Positions 1-11,565 are shown, counted from the first letter of the stretch. The stretch: DNA of 64,000 nt from Limnanthes douglasii subsp. nivea (GCA_036936605.1 JAUPFV010000002.1:246347305-246411304), one strand, 5' to 3'. A program made the numbers and translations. The notes: generated by a model not told the origin, from the letters alone.

Positions 1-45
1 AGTCATCCTACACTGCCAAGTATGATTTCTAATTCCAAGCGATAG
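1..45 (+). CDS. 3' end of a CLE-like multi-peptide precursor (copy 0, partial)
   Basis: The first 15 codons of the window match the C-terminus of the complete copies downstream: the end of a repeat (SHPTLPS), the partial repeat MISNSKR and a TAG stop at 43-45. The rest lies off the left edge. The sequence is equivalent to 29460-29504, so this is the copy-3 equivalent in the first of the two 29.4-kb duplicates and should have six peptide repeats. That number is a prediction. Confidence 0.85.
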   Translation, partial: SHPTLPSMISNSKR

Positions 46-596
46 GTTCCATCTGGACTAGATCATCCTGCGCCAAGTCATCATGGTAATCAAAGCGTAT
101 TAAATAAATGTATTTTTATAATGATATTTATACATTCAAATTTTATGTTATTTTATTTCCATCTCGTTAATTTTATCTTTTCCAAATTATTATAAATCTT
201 CAATTACCATATGCAAATATCATCACCTCTAGTAAAAAAAGATTATTTATCGATAAATCCACGACCATTTATCTTATTACTATCTAATTGGTTTATTTCC
301 ATCCTGTAATGGTACAATCTCTCAACTTACATTATGGTACATTGATTTAAAGACTTCCCCCAAGAAAAGCATGTGTCACCAACTCTTTCTCTAGTTCCTT
401 CTTCATCATTCTCCAACATACATATTTAATTTGTTATCTTTAGCTTTATATACGTCAATTTTCAAAATATTATTCAATATTATCGAAAACCTTAGAGTTT
501 TGTGAATTGGAAACAACCCATATATAGGTAAAAAATACAACTCTAAAAAATATCATTCAGATAGACTTTGAACAACTGAAACTTTAAAATAAATCT
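46..596. other. Conserved 3' flank of the peptide gene
   Basis: This non-coding flank recurs after every gene copy. Its first ~40 bases are a decayed further peptide repeat in the same frame (VPSGLDHPAPSHH) directly after the stop. The remainder is AT-rich with no gene that I can support. Confidence 0.6.
103..108 (+). terminator. Poly(A) signal of copy 0
   Basis: AATAAA lies 58 nt after the TAG stop, at the spacing kept in every copy. A U-rich stretch follows. Confidence 0.5.
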
Positions 597-1527
597 ATGT
601 GATTTATAACAACAAAATATATGTTTTACATAGTGTTTGCAATTCAAAAGTTTAAATAACCAAAACATTTATATGTTTTTTTATAAAGAAGTTTTAGAAT
701 GGTCAATAACAATGGAAAATCAAATATTTACCAACTTTGAGGGTGTGGAATTTTATTTATTTATTTTAAATTGGAAGAGGTTGTAATGGATTGAAACACT
801 TTGAGGGTGTAATGAATTGAGCTTATTTTTTGTTTATGTATTTTGTTTCAAATTTAAGTACACTTTTTTAAACTAGTAAAAGGCGTAACAGATTGAAACA
901 TTTTTTGTTTTGCTTTTTGTTATTACATACATTTTATAACTTCTATATGATCTAATTTTTACAAATTTATTTTTTTCTTAAACTCCTAGGTGCGAGTGCG
1001 AGTATAATTTTTTGAAAAAAAAAGGAAAAACGAAAACTTGAACAGATCTAAAAAGATTAAAAAAACTTGGAGTCTTTATATCAAATAAGAACTAATAATA
1101 ATGAATGTTACTTATTGAAATAGATTCCAAACCCTAATAATGCTTCCATATAAATATTTTTAGCTGAACACGGGTAATAAAAAAATGACATTATCCTTTT
1201 AGAATATATGTCTCCATTTAGCCAACTAATCACCAACTTTATTTGTCTATCTATAAACATGTTTAAATTAAATCCAAGAAGTAACGTCACTAATATTTAA
1301 TAGTTATTTCTTTTGAATCTATAACATGGACTAAAATTTCACAACATTGATCGCCACTTTGAAATCATACTCAATAATATCGACAACCAAAGACATAGAG
1401 TAACCAACTCGCAATAAAAAATTATAGCACGATATACTGCCATAAATCATTTTCATTTCCTTGAAAATAAGTAAAGCAAACAACTATATCCTCATTCAAA
1501 TCACGTATACTTCATCTAATAACAACT
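597..1527. repeat. 0.93-kb module, copy a
   Basis: This is the first of two adjacent direct repeats. It opens with ATGTGATTTATAA and runs through a TTTGAGGGTGT / GGTGTAATGAATTGA section, a GGTGCGAGTGCGAGTATAA section and an ACTTGAACAGATCT section to the ATACTTCATC end. No convincing coding sequence is present; the short minus-strand open frame at 1108-1290 has no conserved counterpart in module b. It may be an old transposon remnant, but I find no terminal repeats. Confidence 0.7.
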
Positions 1528-2447
1528 ATGTGATTTATAATACCAAAATATATGTTTTAAATAATGTTTGCAATTCAAAAGTTTAATTAACCAAAACATT
1601 TATATGTTTTTTTCTTTTGTTGTTAAAGCGGTAATAGAATGATTAATAACAATCGAAATTCTCATATTTAGGAATTTTGAGGGTGTTGGAATATTTTTAG
1701 TTTATTTCAAATTGGAAGAGGGTTTAATAGATTGAAACACTTTGCGGGTGTAATGGATTGATCTTATTTTTTGTTATTATATATATTATTTTAAATTAAA
1801 GTCCATTTTTTTAATTAGAAAAGGGTGTAATTGATTGATACAGTTTTATTTTCGCTTTTTGTTATTACGTACATTTTATAAGTTCTATATAAACTAATTT
1901 TAATTTTTTTTATAAAACTCCTCGGTGCGAGTGCGACTATAATTTTATTAATAAGAAAGGACAAAACGAAAACTTGAACAGATCTGAAAAGATTCAAAAA
2001 ACTTGGAGTCTTTATATCAAATAAAACTCATAATAATGAATGTCACTTATTAAAAAATATTCCAAAACCTAATAATATTTCCATGTAAAGTTTTTAGCTC
2101 AACACTAGTAATAAAAAATGACATTATCCTCTTATAATTTATGTCTCCATTTAGCCAACCACTCACCATCTTTATTTGTCTCTCTATATACATGTTTATA
2201 TTTAATCCAAGATCTAAGATCACTAATATCCAATTGTTAATTTTTATGAAATAAAAACTTGGAATAAAATTTCACAACATTAATCGCCACATTAAAATCC
2301 TCATCAATATTATCAACAACCAAAGTAACCAACTTGCAATAACAAATGTTAGCACAATATTTTATCCATAAATCATTTTCCTTTCATTTAAATTAAGTAA
2401 TACAAACAACTATATCCTCATTCGCATAACGTATACTTCATCCAACG
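1528..2447. repeat. 0.93-kb module, copy b
   Basis: This is the second direct copy of the module and starts immediately after copy a with the same opening. It matches copy a along its whole length with many substitutions and small indels, so this duplication is much older than the 29.4-kb one. Confidence 0.7.
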
Positions 2448-2590
2448 GTACATTCGTCCTTGCGACATGAACCATCAAACTAAGTTTCAAATGACTTTTA
2501 AGAGTTTAAATCCACCAGATCTATTTACCTAATTATGACCAAAATACAATTAAAATGAAATTTAAGACAGTTAATCACCTTCATATTGTA

Positions 2591-2839
2591 TTAGGAATAC
2601 AAAAAGTCATCACGTAAACAAATATGGTCCAAAATCTCATGTTGAGAGCTTTTGTAGCATACACATTTTGATGCAAGTTGAATTCTAATAAAATTAATTT
2701 GATCATTTTTTGCTAGTTCGCAATAGACAACCTTCCAAACCGAAAAGAAAAATTTATGAGGAACTATAAGTGTCCATATTGTATCATAATAATAAATCAT
2801 ATATTCGTAAAAATATCCTAATAATTTATGCATTTTCAA
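2591..2839 (-). pseudogene. Fossil zf-RVT (LINE reverse-transcriptase zinc-binding) fragment
   Basis: The minus strand encodes about 80 residues resembling the zinc-binding domain found at the C-terminus of plant non-LTR (LINE/L1) reverse transcriptases. It has a PHK..F..WK segment, then LASKCVCYKSSQHEILDHI, which has the family's Cys cluster, E and DHI spacing. The final Cys of the family pattern is replaced (LRDD). No reverse-transcriptase catalytic region or other LINE part is nearby, and the frame opens with a non-ATG codon. I read it as a dead fragment, conserved in all full spacers. The assignment is from remembered family pattern and is moderate. Confidence 0.55.
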
Positions 2840-5405
2840 TCTATTCTTTTTGTCATTTCAATAATTTAACCTAATAATAAATCATATGTTTATAACTAAA
2901 AATAATAGTCTTTTCCATCTATTTTATTTATCATTTCAATGATTTGTCTTAATAATAAACCATATATTTGTGATCAGAGATAATAAATAGAGAGTAAATA
3001 TTAATTTTACATATTTCAATTTACTAAAAGACTCGTAATCATTATAAAATTACAAAACATACAAATAATTTCGAATATTGTTTCATCATTTATTAAAACT
3101 AGGTTTACTTAATAACATGAAATTCAAAGGTTTGATTAACTAAAACATGTGTATACGTTTTTATTTTTGTTGTTAGATTGTTAGTTACGTATTTAGGAGA
3201 GGTAACAAACCATTGATATTTCAAATATATTATTTATTTCCTCGAATTGTATATGGATTGAAATATTTTTTGTTTTTGTTATAATTGATCCAAATTTGTA
3301 CAAATTAGATATGAATTATTTTAGAAAAAAATCCTATTTGAGTTTAAAACTTTTGTTTAATAAAAAAATTAACAATTTCAAATGTATTACAAATATTTAC
3401 AGTTTTATTTTAATTATTTTGCAATTTTCAAAAACTTAATATAAGGTATTAATACAAGTTTAGTTGTTGATTGAATTTATTTTATTAATAATTAATGAAA
3501 GATTGAAAAAAACATTATCAATTTTAGCTAAAATATATCCATTCTATTTTTAATATATGTATTCGGTTTCGATTTTTTTTTATAAATAAAAATCGTTATA
3601 AAATTAAAAAATAACATACATAGTAAAAACATACATGATTAATTTGTTACCTGTATATTAAAATATTATTTAGATTTGCTAAGACCTATTCTCGACCAAC
3701 TCATTAACTAAAAACATTCTATCATCGATAGCAAATTACAAGATCAAGGTAAAACAATACTCTATATATATTTAAATTATTTTATAATTTAATTAAGTTA
3801 TTTTTATCAAATATAGCATGTACTTATGGTGGGTTATCAAAATTTTATAGCTTTTTAAAGTAAAACTGCTCTAATTCGTCACGTATAGAAATCGATATTA
3901 TTCACTGTTATTTATTATGTGCCACAAGTGATAGTTGTCCGAAATATAGTTATACTAAAAATTTATTTTTTTCTTGTACTTGTTATACTTTATGTCACAT
4001 GAAGTTCAGAGCACACATAATTCTTGTGTACAAAATATGTTTAAAGAACCACAACACATATAACAAAAATAAAAAAAAATAACTAAAAAATCGATGGTGT
4101 CGATGTCATGAATAGAAACCATATGGTTATATGTATCCATCCAACAAGATAAGGTGACAGTTAAATTTAAGAACAATTAAAATATGGGTGAAGCTATTTC
4201 CTCCGTAAGATTTTTTATTTCCCCCATATTTCGAAATATACTCCACTTTGTTATTTCCTCCTTAAGAAAAATTATTAATTTACCCTTATTTTAATTTTAC
4301 TTCAAAAACTCATATTTACCTTCTTCTCCAGCAACCATTCAAACACCAAATTTACCTTAATTGTTTTCCAGCAACCTTCTACTCATCATATTTACTTCCA
4401 CCCATAAACTCTAATCCAATATAAATACACAGTCATCAATTTTTTTAATCGAGAAAAAAAAACCTAGCGACTACTTTCGATGCAAGCAATCTATCAAAGG
4501 TAAAAATCTCTCTTAAATCTTTTTTTAATTTATCGGTTGGCAAGAGTTCCATGAAATTGGCTGTACAATGAATAACGAGTTCCACAAACTCGATATGCTG
4601 AAAAATTACAATTCCCCAACTCCTTTGCTATGATTTTTTTTTAAATTGGTTTCCTACATATTGAGTTCCATGAATAGATTTGTTGTTTTTTATCAAATTA
4701 ATTTTATAAAACTTTAGAAATTTGTTTTTATTTGTTTATTTATTTATTTAAAAAAATTAACTTGTTTTTTATTTCTCACTCTCCAATATATGTTTGTTGT
4801 CATTTTTACAAGATTAAATTGTCTTTTTGGTTGATTTGGTGATGTTTTGAGGTGTTTGGATCTTTGGTTGGAGTGTCTTCCTTCTTCATGATTAATTTTT
4901 AAGAAATTTGAGTTTTTTTTGTTTTTAGGGTTTAATTTTAGAAGTTAAATGATATATGTTCGCTGTAATTTGACTTGATGATATGTTTGTTGGAATAAGG
5001 GTTGGATAGTGGATAGTGGCATCAAAATATAAATTAAAAAGTAAATTAAGGACAAAAAAGTAAAAACAAATGTTGAGTATTCTTTTAGAAATTTGAGATG
5101 GAGGAAATAATAAATCTTATGGAGGAAATAGCTTCACCCTTAAAATATTGGTATTATTTTTTAGACTTTTACCATCAGTTATTAGATTATTATAGTTAAA
5201 TACTTGAGAGATTTAATATGTAAAAAAACTTTATCAAGAATAAAATTATCATTTATTTATCTTTAATGCATTTAAAACTGCATTTAAACTCTATTATATA
5301 TCGGTATTTTATTTATTTTCTCTAACTTGTTTGCATATCATTTATGGTCTGAGACCAAACCAAATCATTATATTGTTTTAAATCTATTCATATTTCTTCT
5401 CTGTT
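2770..5405. repeat. 1.7-kb block R1 (interrupted by a MULE-like element)
   Basis: Apart from the insertion at 4186-5139, this stretch is a direct repeat of R2 at 9779-11565. Landmarks shared in order are GTGTCC.TATTGTATC, TAATAATTTATGCATT, GACCTATTCTC.ACCAACTC, ATCATCGATAGC, TTGTACTTGTTATACTTTA and TTGCATATCATTTATGGT. The two differ by many substitutions, so this is an old internal duplication inside the array unit. I see no gene. Confidence 0.75.
4186..5139. mobile_element. Non-autonomous MULE-like element, 954 bp
   Basis: The ends are perfect 19-bp inverted repeats, GGGTGAAGCTATTTCCTCC and its complement, extending imperfectly to about 42 bp. The 9-bp direct repeat TTAAAATAT flanks it at 4177-4185 and 5140-5148. 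The equivalent place in other units (near 17420 and 58725) has the uninterrupted site with a single TTAAAATAT. A 9-bp target duplication is typical of Mutator-like elements. The interior has no transposase. It does have a gene-start-like stretch: TATAAATA at 4420-4427, a leader with AACCTAGCGAC, an ATG at 4480 and a possible splice donor GT at 4500. This may be a captured host fragment (Pack-MULE style). Confidence 0.85.
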
Positions 5406-5712
5406 AATGTCGCATAATATTTTTTAACTTCTAAGTTCAATTAATTTGCAATGTCAATGTTTATTTGTAATATTTATCAATATATATTTATTATTAAAGA
5501 TGATAGTCTTATGCTTAGATGTTAATTTTTATTGTTTGAATTTACTATAAAACAAGTTATTTTATATTTTTTGTTATTTAAATTTTAGATATGTTTGTTT
5601 TAATATTTAAAAATTATCAAATTACATATACTAATACAAATAATTTAGAACATTATTTAATGATTTTGTAAGATATTACATGATTTTTAAAAATATATAG
5701 CATTTATAATAT
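5406..5712. other. AT-rich spacer
   Basis: Low-complexity AT-rich DNA between R1 and module copy c. I see no gene, RNA or clear repeat. Confidence 0.5.
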
Positions 5713-6120
5713 AAAAAAATATGTTTGAAATAATGGTTTGCAATTTAAAAGTTTAATTAACCAAAACATTTATATTATTTTTCTTTTGTTGTTAAAGGGG
5801 TTTTTGAATGGTCAATACCAATGAAATTCACATATTTAGGAATTTTGAGGGTGTTGAATAGTTTTATTTTATTTCAAATTGGAAGATGGTTTAATAGATT
5901 GAAAAACTTGGAGGGTGTAATAGACCGAGCTTATTTTTTTTTTTTTTTTATTTCAAATATAAGTACCTTTTTTTAAATTGGAAAAGGGTGTAACAGATTG
6001 AAAAATGTTTATTTTTTGTTTTTGTTATTACGTACATTTATAATTTCTATATGAACTATTTGTTACAAATTTATATTTTTATAAACCTCCTTGGTGGGAG
6101 TGCGAGTATAATTTTATTAG
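5713..6120. repeat. Partial third copy of the module (c)
   Basis: Matches the first ~400 bp of modules a and b: TTTGCAATT.AAAAGTTTAATTAACC, ATTTTGAGGGTGTTG, TTTAATAGATTG, GGGTGTAA and GTGGGAGTGCGAGTATAA. It lacks the second half. Open frames across the equivalent regions (for example 18100-18333) follow the module and show no protein-like conservation. Confidence 0.65.
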
Positions 6121-6288
6121 TTTTTCTTATTACGTACAAATTTATTTATTTTTCATTTTAAATGTATAGTTTATTTTTTAAATCGTTATAAAATTAAATT
6201 CATAGTTTGTGAGGTACGATCTTTCGTTTTTAATTAATTTTGATATTAACCATTTAATCTAAATTAATTATATAATAGAAACTAATTA

Positions 6289-6306
6289 ATATATATATAT
6301 ATATAT
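6289..6306. repeat. (AT)n microsatellite, 18 bp
   Basis: Nine AT units. The tract is in the same place in every full spacer but varies: 18 bp here and at 35755, 48 bp at 18568, 34 bp at 48008 and 32 bp at 59873. Confidence 0.9.
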
Positions 6307-6345
6307 TAAATATCAAATAATCAATTTATTAATTGCGGTATTTAA

Positions 6346-8205
6346 AGTTTTAATTTAAATATTTAATAAACTATTTAAAATATAACAATAGATTATTATT
6401 TCTTAATAGTTTTTAGTATTTTATCTATAAATATATTAAATATCGATTTGTCCAACGATTAGTTTCAAATTAGTGGTGGAGCAAATAAGATTTCCGATTT
6501 GCCGAATAGGATATCCGATATTCTAAAAGGGTATCTCATTTACCATTAATATTTTTTAAAACAAAATTTGATTATTTTATCTATAAATACCTCACCTACT
6601 TACTTAATCTTAGCTAATCTCTCAAATAATATCTCACACAAATATCTAGTTCCTAAATCTTTCAAATCAAAAATTTATTTCTACGTAATATCTAGTTCCA
6701 AAATCTTTTACACAAATATCTAGTTATTCAAACATTATGCTTCTATAAGTATAAATTTAATTGAATTTTTTTAAAACAATTAGAGATATGCTTGATAAAT
6801 CTAATAAATTTTTGAAAATATATAATATTTGAAAATATCTAAAACTATCTACTAACAATTTTAAAATATATTGTAGATATCTAGTTACATGATTTGAACT
6901 TTTAATTTAATTATATAATAAACTATTTAAAGTATAAAAATTGGATTTTTTTTAGAGTTTTCGGTTATTTTATCTATAAATATCTTAGCTACAAACCTAA
7001 TTTTTGCTCATCTCTCAAACCATATCTCAAACAAATATCTAGTTCTTAAATCTCTCAGATCACAAATATATTTTTACATAATATGTAGTTCACAAATCTC
7101 TTCCAAGAATATCTAGTTATTCAAGTAAAAATATAATTTAATTAATTTTTTTAGAACAACTAAAGATCGATATCACTTGAGAAATCTAATAAAATTTTGA
7201 AAATATATAGTATTTGAAACTATCTAAATATCTTCTAATATTTTAAATATATATTAAAAATATCTTGTACAGAACTTTTAATTTAAATATATAATAAACT
7301 ATTTAAAATACAAAATTTAAATATATTAATCTATTAATATATTAAATATCGATTGGCCCAAAGTTTAGTTTTAAATTAGCTGTAGAGCAAATAAGATATC
7401 CGATTTTTTGCCAAATAGGATATCGATTTTGCCAAATAAGATATCTAAATTGACAAAAAGGATATAATATTTGCCATTAATATATTTTTTTTAAACCTTC
7501 CTATTATTTTATCTATAAATACCTCACCTACTAACTTACTCTTGTCTAATCTATCAAATAATATCTCACACAAATATTTAGTTACTAAATCTCTCAATTC
7601 ACAAATCTATTTCTACCTAATATCTAGTTACCAAATATTTTAAACAAATATATAGTTATTTAAATGTTTCTATATATATTAATTTAATTGAATTTTTTTA
7701 AAACAAATGAAGATATTAATTGAGAAATCCAATAAAATTTTGAAAATATATAATATTTCAAAATATCTAAAAATCTTTAACCGATTTTAAAATATATTCT
7801 AAATATATAGTTACAAGATTTGAACTTTTAGGTTAAATATATAAAATAAACTATTTAAAATATAAAAATTGGCTTAATTTTGTTTTCTTAATTTTTTGGA
7901 TAATTTTATCTATAAATATTTTAAATATCGATTTTCTCAACGCTTGGTTTTGAATTAGCCGTTGGGAAAATAAGATATCTGATTTTGTCAAATAGGATAC
8001 CCGATTTGCCAAAAAAGGATATCCAATTTAGCAATACATTTTTTTATGAAATTTTTCCGATATTTTATTTATAAATACCCTACCTATTAACCTAATCTTC
8101 ACTCATCTCTCAAATCATATCTCACACACAAATATCTAGTTTCTAAATTTTTCAAAATTATACAATATATCTAATACACTATTTAAAATAAAAATTTAAA
8201 ATATA
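6346..8205. repeat. Four-monomer tandem repeat (~550 bp) with promoter-like core
   Basis: Monomers start near 6346, 6895, 7270 and 7822. A full monomer has AACTTTTAATTTAAATATATAATAAACTATT, then ATATTAAATATCGATT, several GGATATC / AAGATATC boxes, then TTTTATCTATAAATACCTCACC followed by a pyrimidine-rich leader CTCATCTCTCAAA and recurring ATATCTAGTT. The second monomer lacks its middle and the fourth its 3' part. The TATAAATA plus leader resembles a plant core promoter repeated four times. No coding sequence follows; it may derive from a transposon regulatory region. Confidence 0.7.
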
Positions 8206-8593
8206 CAAGTCGGATTAGGCCTAGTTTCAAATTAGCCGCTTCTAGTTTAGGATATATTGATGATTTTGGGTCAAATTGTATATACTCAAAAGCCTAATCA
8301 ATTAGCTGATTTGTTTTTCAATTCAATTACCGTCCATTAGGACAGCCGCCATTCGCATTTATATCGGCTAATGAAATACTTGGATTTATTTCATGTCACC
8401 TAATGAAATATCGTGTTCTTTGTAACTTTTATAGTTGTAATGTATTTATATTTCAAATATCTTTTAAAATTACTAGTATTGTTATTATGTTTATTACAAT
8501 GAAATAATTATTAAGATATCCTGCTTGTTATTATTAATTTTAAATATTTATATATTTTAATAAACATATTTGTAAAATAAATATACAAAAAAA
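8206..8593. other. Unassigned spacer with a decayed open frame
   Basis: It begins GTCGGATTAGGCCTAG. In the other units an 83-codon frame is open across it (20550-20801, 49976-50227), encoding KPNQLADFFFQFNYRPLG. Here the frame has no intact start. I do not recognise a family, and the stretch may be a retrotransposon remnant adjoining the CACTA end. Confidence 0.3.
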
Positions 8594-9005
8594 TTAATTT
8601 GAACAAATATTTGTCTAAAAACAATTTTTTTGACAAAATTAGTTATCACAAAAACTTTTTAGATTATTGCGACAAAAATATTGTCTCAATATCATCTATT
8701 TATAAAACATTCCTACTGCGATGAAGGTTTTTTTCTCAATAGTTAGTTCAGTTGCAACAAAACACTTTTTACGGCAAACGTCTTTTTGTCGTTGTATACT
8801 ATTTGTTACGAAAAAAATATAATTGTCGCTTAAAATAGATTTTGTGGCGTCAAAGTTAAAATTTTGTCACATAAAACCTACTGCGAGGGTGCTGTTGCAG
8901 CGAAATTCTTGCGACAAAATAATTATCACAGCAATTTTGTTGAGAGAAAACATTAGTTTTTAAGACAAAAAATATTTGTCACTAAAACTACTTATTGTAG
9001 TAGTG
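8594..9005. mobile_element. CACTA (En/Spm) transposon end, truncated
   Basis: The right border reads in complement CACTACTACAATAAGTAG, the terminal motif of plant CACTA elements. Inside it lie repeated GACAAA / TTGTCGC / CTGCGA words in both orientations, typical of CACTA subterminal regions. I find no matching opposite end, so the element is truncated on the left and that boundary is approximate. No transposase is present. Confidence 0.65.
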
Positions 9006-9778
9006 GGATCATCTAGTAAAGTACCTAAAAGTGTTAAAATACATGTCTTTAAGCTTCGAAAAATAACCTACGAACATGATCGAAGAGAGGAAAATTTTGT
9101 GGCAGATTCTTTTGCCACAAGTACATATTCTGAGTAACATCCGTGAATTATTACGGTTGACAATCCGTCAACTGATAAAAATTCAGAGCAGATAGTTGGG
9201 ATTATTGATAAAGACTTTCAAGTAACTACTTGTGAAAATGAAGATTGAATGCAAGACATAATCAAATCTTTAGAGAGTGATGAGTTACCAATTGACAAGT
9301 CATTATCTAAAAAGTGTGTTTCGAATCTCATGGCTATATTATGTTGGGGGGTTGTCTTGTATAAGAAATTATTTAGTAGACCTTTGCTCCGATGTCTAGG
9401 TAAAACTAAATTGCAGATGATATTATTAGAGCTTCATGATAGATGGATTTGCACATTGTGGGTATAAATCATTAGAAGAGTATTTCTAGCAGGGTATTAT
9501 TGGCCCACGATATCGTCTGACGCAAAAGAGTTGGTTAAAAAATGTGATACATGTTAATGATTTGCTAATATAATTCATAACCCTCAAAAGCATATCAGAG
9601 GCATTGTCATTTGAATTAGGGGTATTGACCTTGTGGGTCCTCTTCCAATGGCTTACGGGGGGATAGACAAAAATCGTGGCAATGGATTATTTTTCTGTAT
9701 GGGTGGAGGACAAAGGCCAAGGATGTAATCAGATTTATTTGGGACATGTCGATGAAAACAACGTCATTTGGAACTAAA
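9006..9778 (+). pseudogene. Ty3/Gypsy polyprotein fragment (RNase H end to integrase), broken
   Basis: Pieces of a Gypsy pol, probably Tat lineage, appear in order: EENFVADSFA (end of RNase H, normally N..ADALA), DIIKSLESDELP, a degraded HHCC zinc finger, YYWPTISSDAKE..KKCDTC, and the integrase start GIDLVGPLPMA followed by DYFSVWVE in a shifted frame. Several stops and at least two frameshifts break it; a TGA sits just before the ATG at 9249. The open frame 9249-9467 is only the least damaged part. The LTRs, protease, reverse transcriptase and rest of the integrase are missing. It cannot be functional. Confidence 0.8.
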
Positions 9779-11565
9779 GTGTCCGTATTGTATCCTAATA
9801 ATAAATCATACGTTCATATTTATCTTAATAATTTATGCATTCTCAATCTATTTTTTTTTTATCATTTCAATAATTTAACCTAATAATAAATCATATGTTT
9901 TATAACTAAAAATAATAGTATTTTTCATCTATTTTATTTATCATTTCAATGATTTTTCTTAATAATAAACCATATATTTGTGATCATAGATAATAAATAG
10001 AGAGTAAATATTAATTGTATTTACTATAAGACTCTAATCAATATAAAATTACAAAACGATACAGATAATATCGAATATTGTTTTATGATTTATTAGCACT
10101 AAGTTAAGTTAATAACATGAAATTCAAAGGTTTGATTAAATAAAAATAAGAGTATTTTTCATCATATGTTCTAAAATTACAAAACCATACAAATAATTTA
10201 CAATGTTGTTTCGTCATTTATTAAAACTATGTTAACTTAATAACATGAAATTCAGCCGTTTGATTAACTAAAGCATTTATATGCCTTTTCCTTTTGTTAT
10301 TAGGGTTTTTCTTTTAAAGTTAAATATTTAGGAGAGGTAACAAACCATTGATATTTCAAATTTATTATTTATTTTCTTGAATTGTGTATGCGATTGAAAC
10401 ATTTTTTGTTTTTGTTATAATCGATCCAAATTTGTACAAATTAAATATGAATTATTTTAGAAAAAAATCCACTTTAAGTTTAAAACTTTTTTTAATAAAA
10501 AACTTTAACAATTTTAAATCTATTACAGATATTTGCATTTGTGTTTTAATTAATTTGCAATTTTCAAAAATTTAATATAAGGTATTAATACAAGTTTAGT
10601 TGTTGATTGAAATTATTTAATTAATAATTAATGAAATATTGAAAAAATTGGTATCAATTTTAGCTAAAATATATAACAATTCTATTTGTAATATCTGTAT
10701 TCGGTTTGGATTTTATTTTTAAAAATAAAAATAGTTTTAAAAATTAAAAAATAACATACATAGTAAAAAGCATACATAATTAATTTGTTACCTATGTATT
10801 AAGATATTATTTAGACTTGTTAAGACCTATTCTCCACCAACTCATTAACTAAAAACGTTGATCATCGATAGCAAATTACAAGATCAAGGTAAAACAATAC
10901 TTTATATATTTTTCAATTATTTTATGATTTAATTGAAGTTATTTTTATCAAATATAGCCTGTACTTATCGTGGGTTATCAAAAGTTTATAGCTTTTTAAA
11001 ATAAAACTGGTGTAATTCGTCAAGTATGAAAATCGATATTATCCACTATTATTTATTATGTGCCACAAGTGATAGTTGTCAGAAATATAGTTATACTTAA
11101 AACTTTTTTTTTCTTGTACTTGTTATACTTTATGTCACATGAAGCTTACGAGCACACATAATTTTTAAGTACAAAATATTTAAAAAAAACCACAATACAT
11201 ATAACAAAAATAGAAAAATAACTAAAACGTCGATGTCATGAATAGAAATCGTATGGTTATATGTATCCATCCAACAAGATAAGGTGACAATTAAATTTAA
11301 GAGCAATGATAATATTGGTCTTATTTTTTCGACTTTTACCATCAGTTATTAGATTATCAAATCGGTTCAATATTTGAGAGATTTAATATGTAAAAAAACT
11401 TTATCATAAATAAAATTATCATTCATTTATCTTTAATGCATTTAAACTCTATTTTTTATCTGTATTTTACTTATTTTCTCTAACTTGTTTGCATATCATT
11501 TATGGTTTGGGACAAAATCAAATCATTATATTATTTTTAATTTATTCATATTTCTTCTCCGTTCA
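9779..11565. repeat. 1.7-kb block R2
   Basis: Direct repeat of R1 without the MULE-like insertion, starting exactly where the Gypsy fragment ends. Open frames inside it (10384-10575 on +, 11130-11342 on -) are closed by stops in the R1 and other-unit equivalents, so I do not call genes. Confidence 0.75.

Noticed and set aside
1108..1290. 60-codon minus-strand frames in modules a and b (1108-1290, 1815-1997 and copies)
   Set aside because: The two modules are homologous, but the open frames lie in different, non-equivalent parts. Chance frames in AT-rich DNA.
11130..11342. 70-codon hydrophobic minus-strand frame in R2 (also 40575-40787)
   Set aside because: Open only in copies 1 and 4 because one base removes a stop that is present in the R1 and unit-2 equivalents. 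No conservation as protein.
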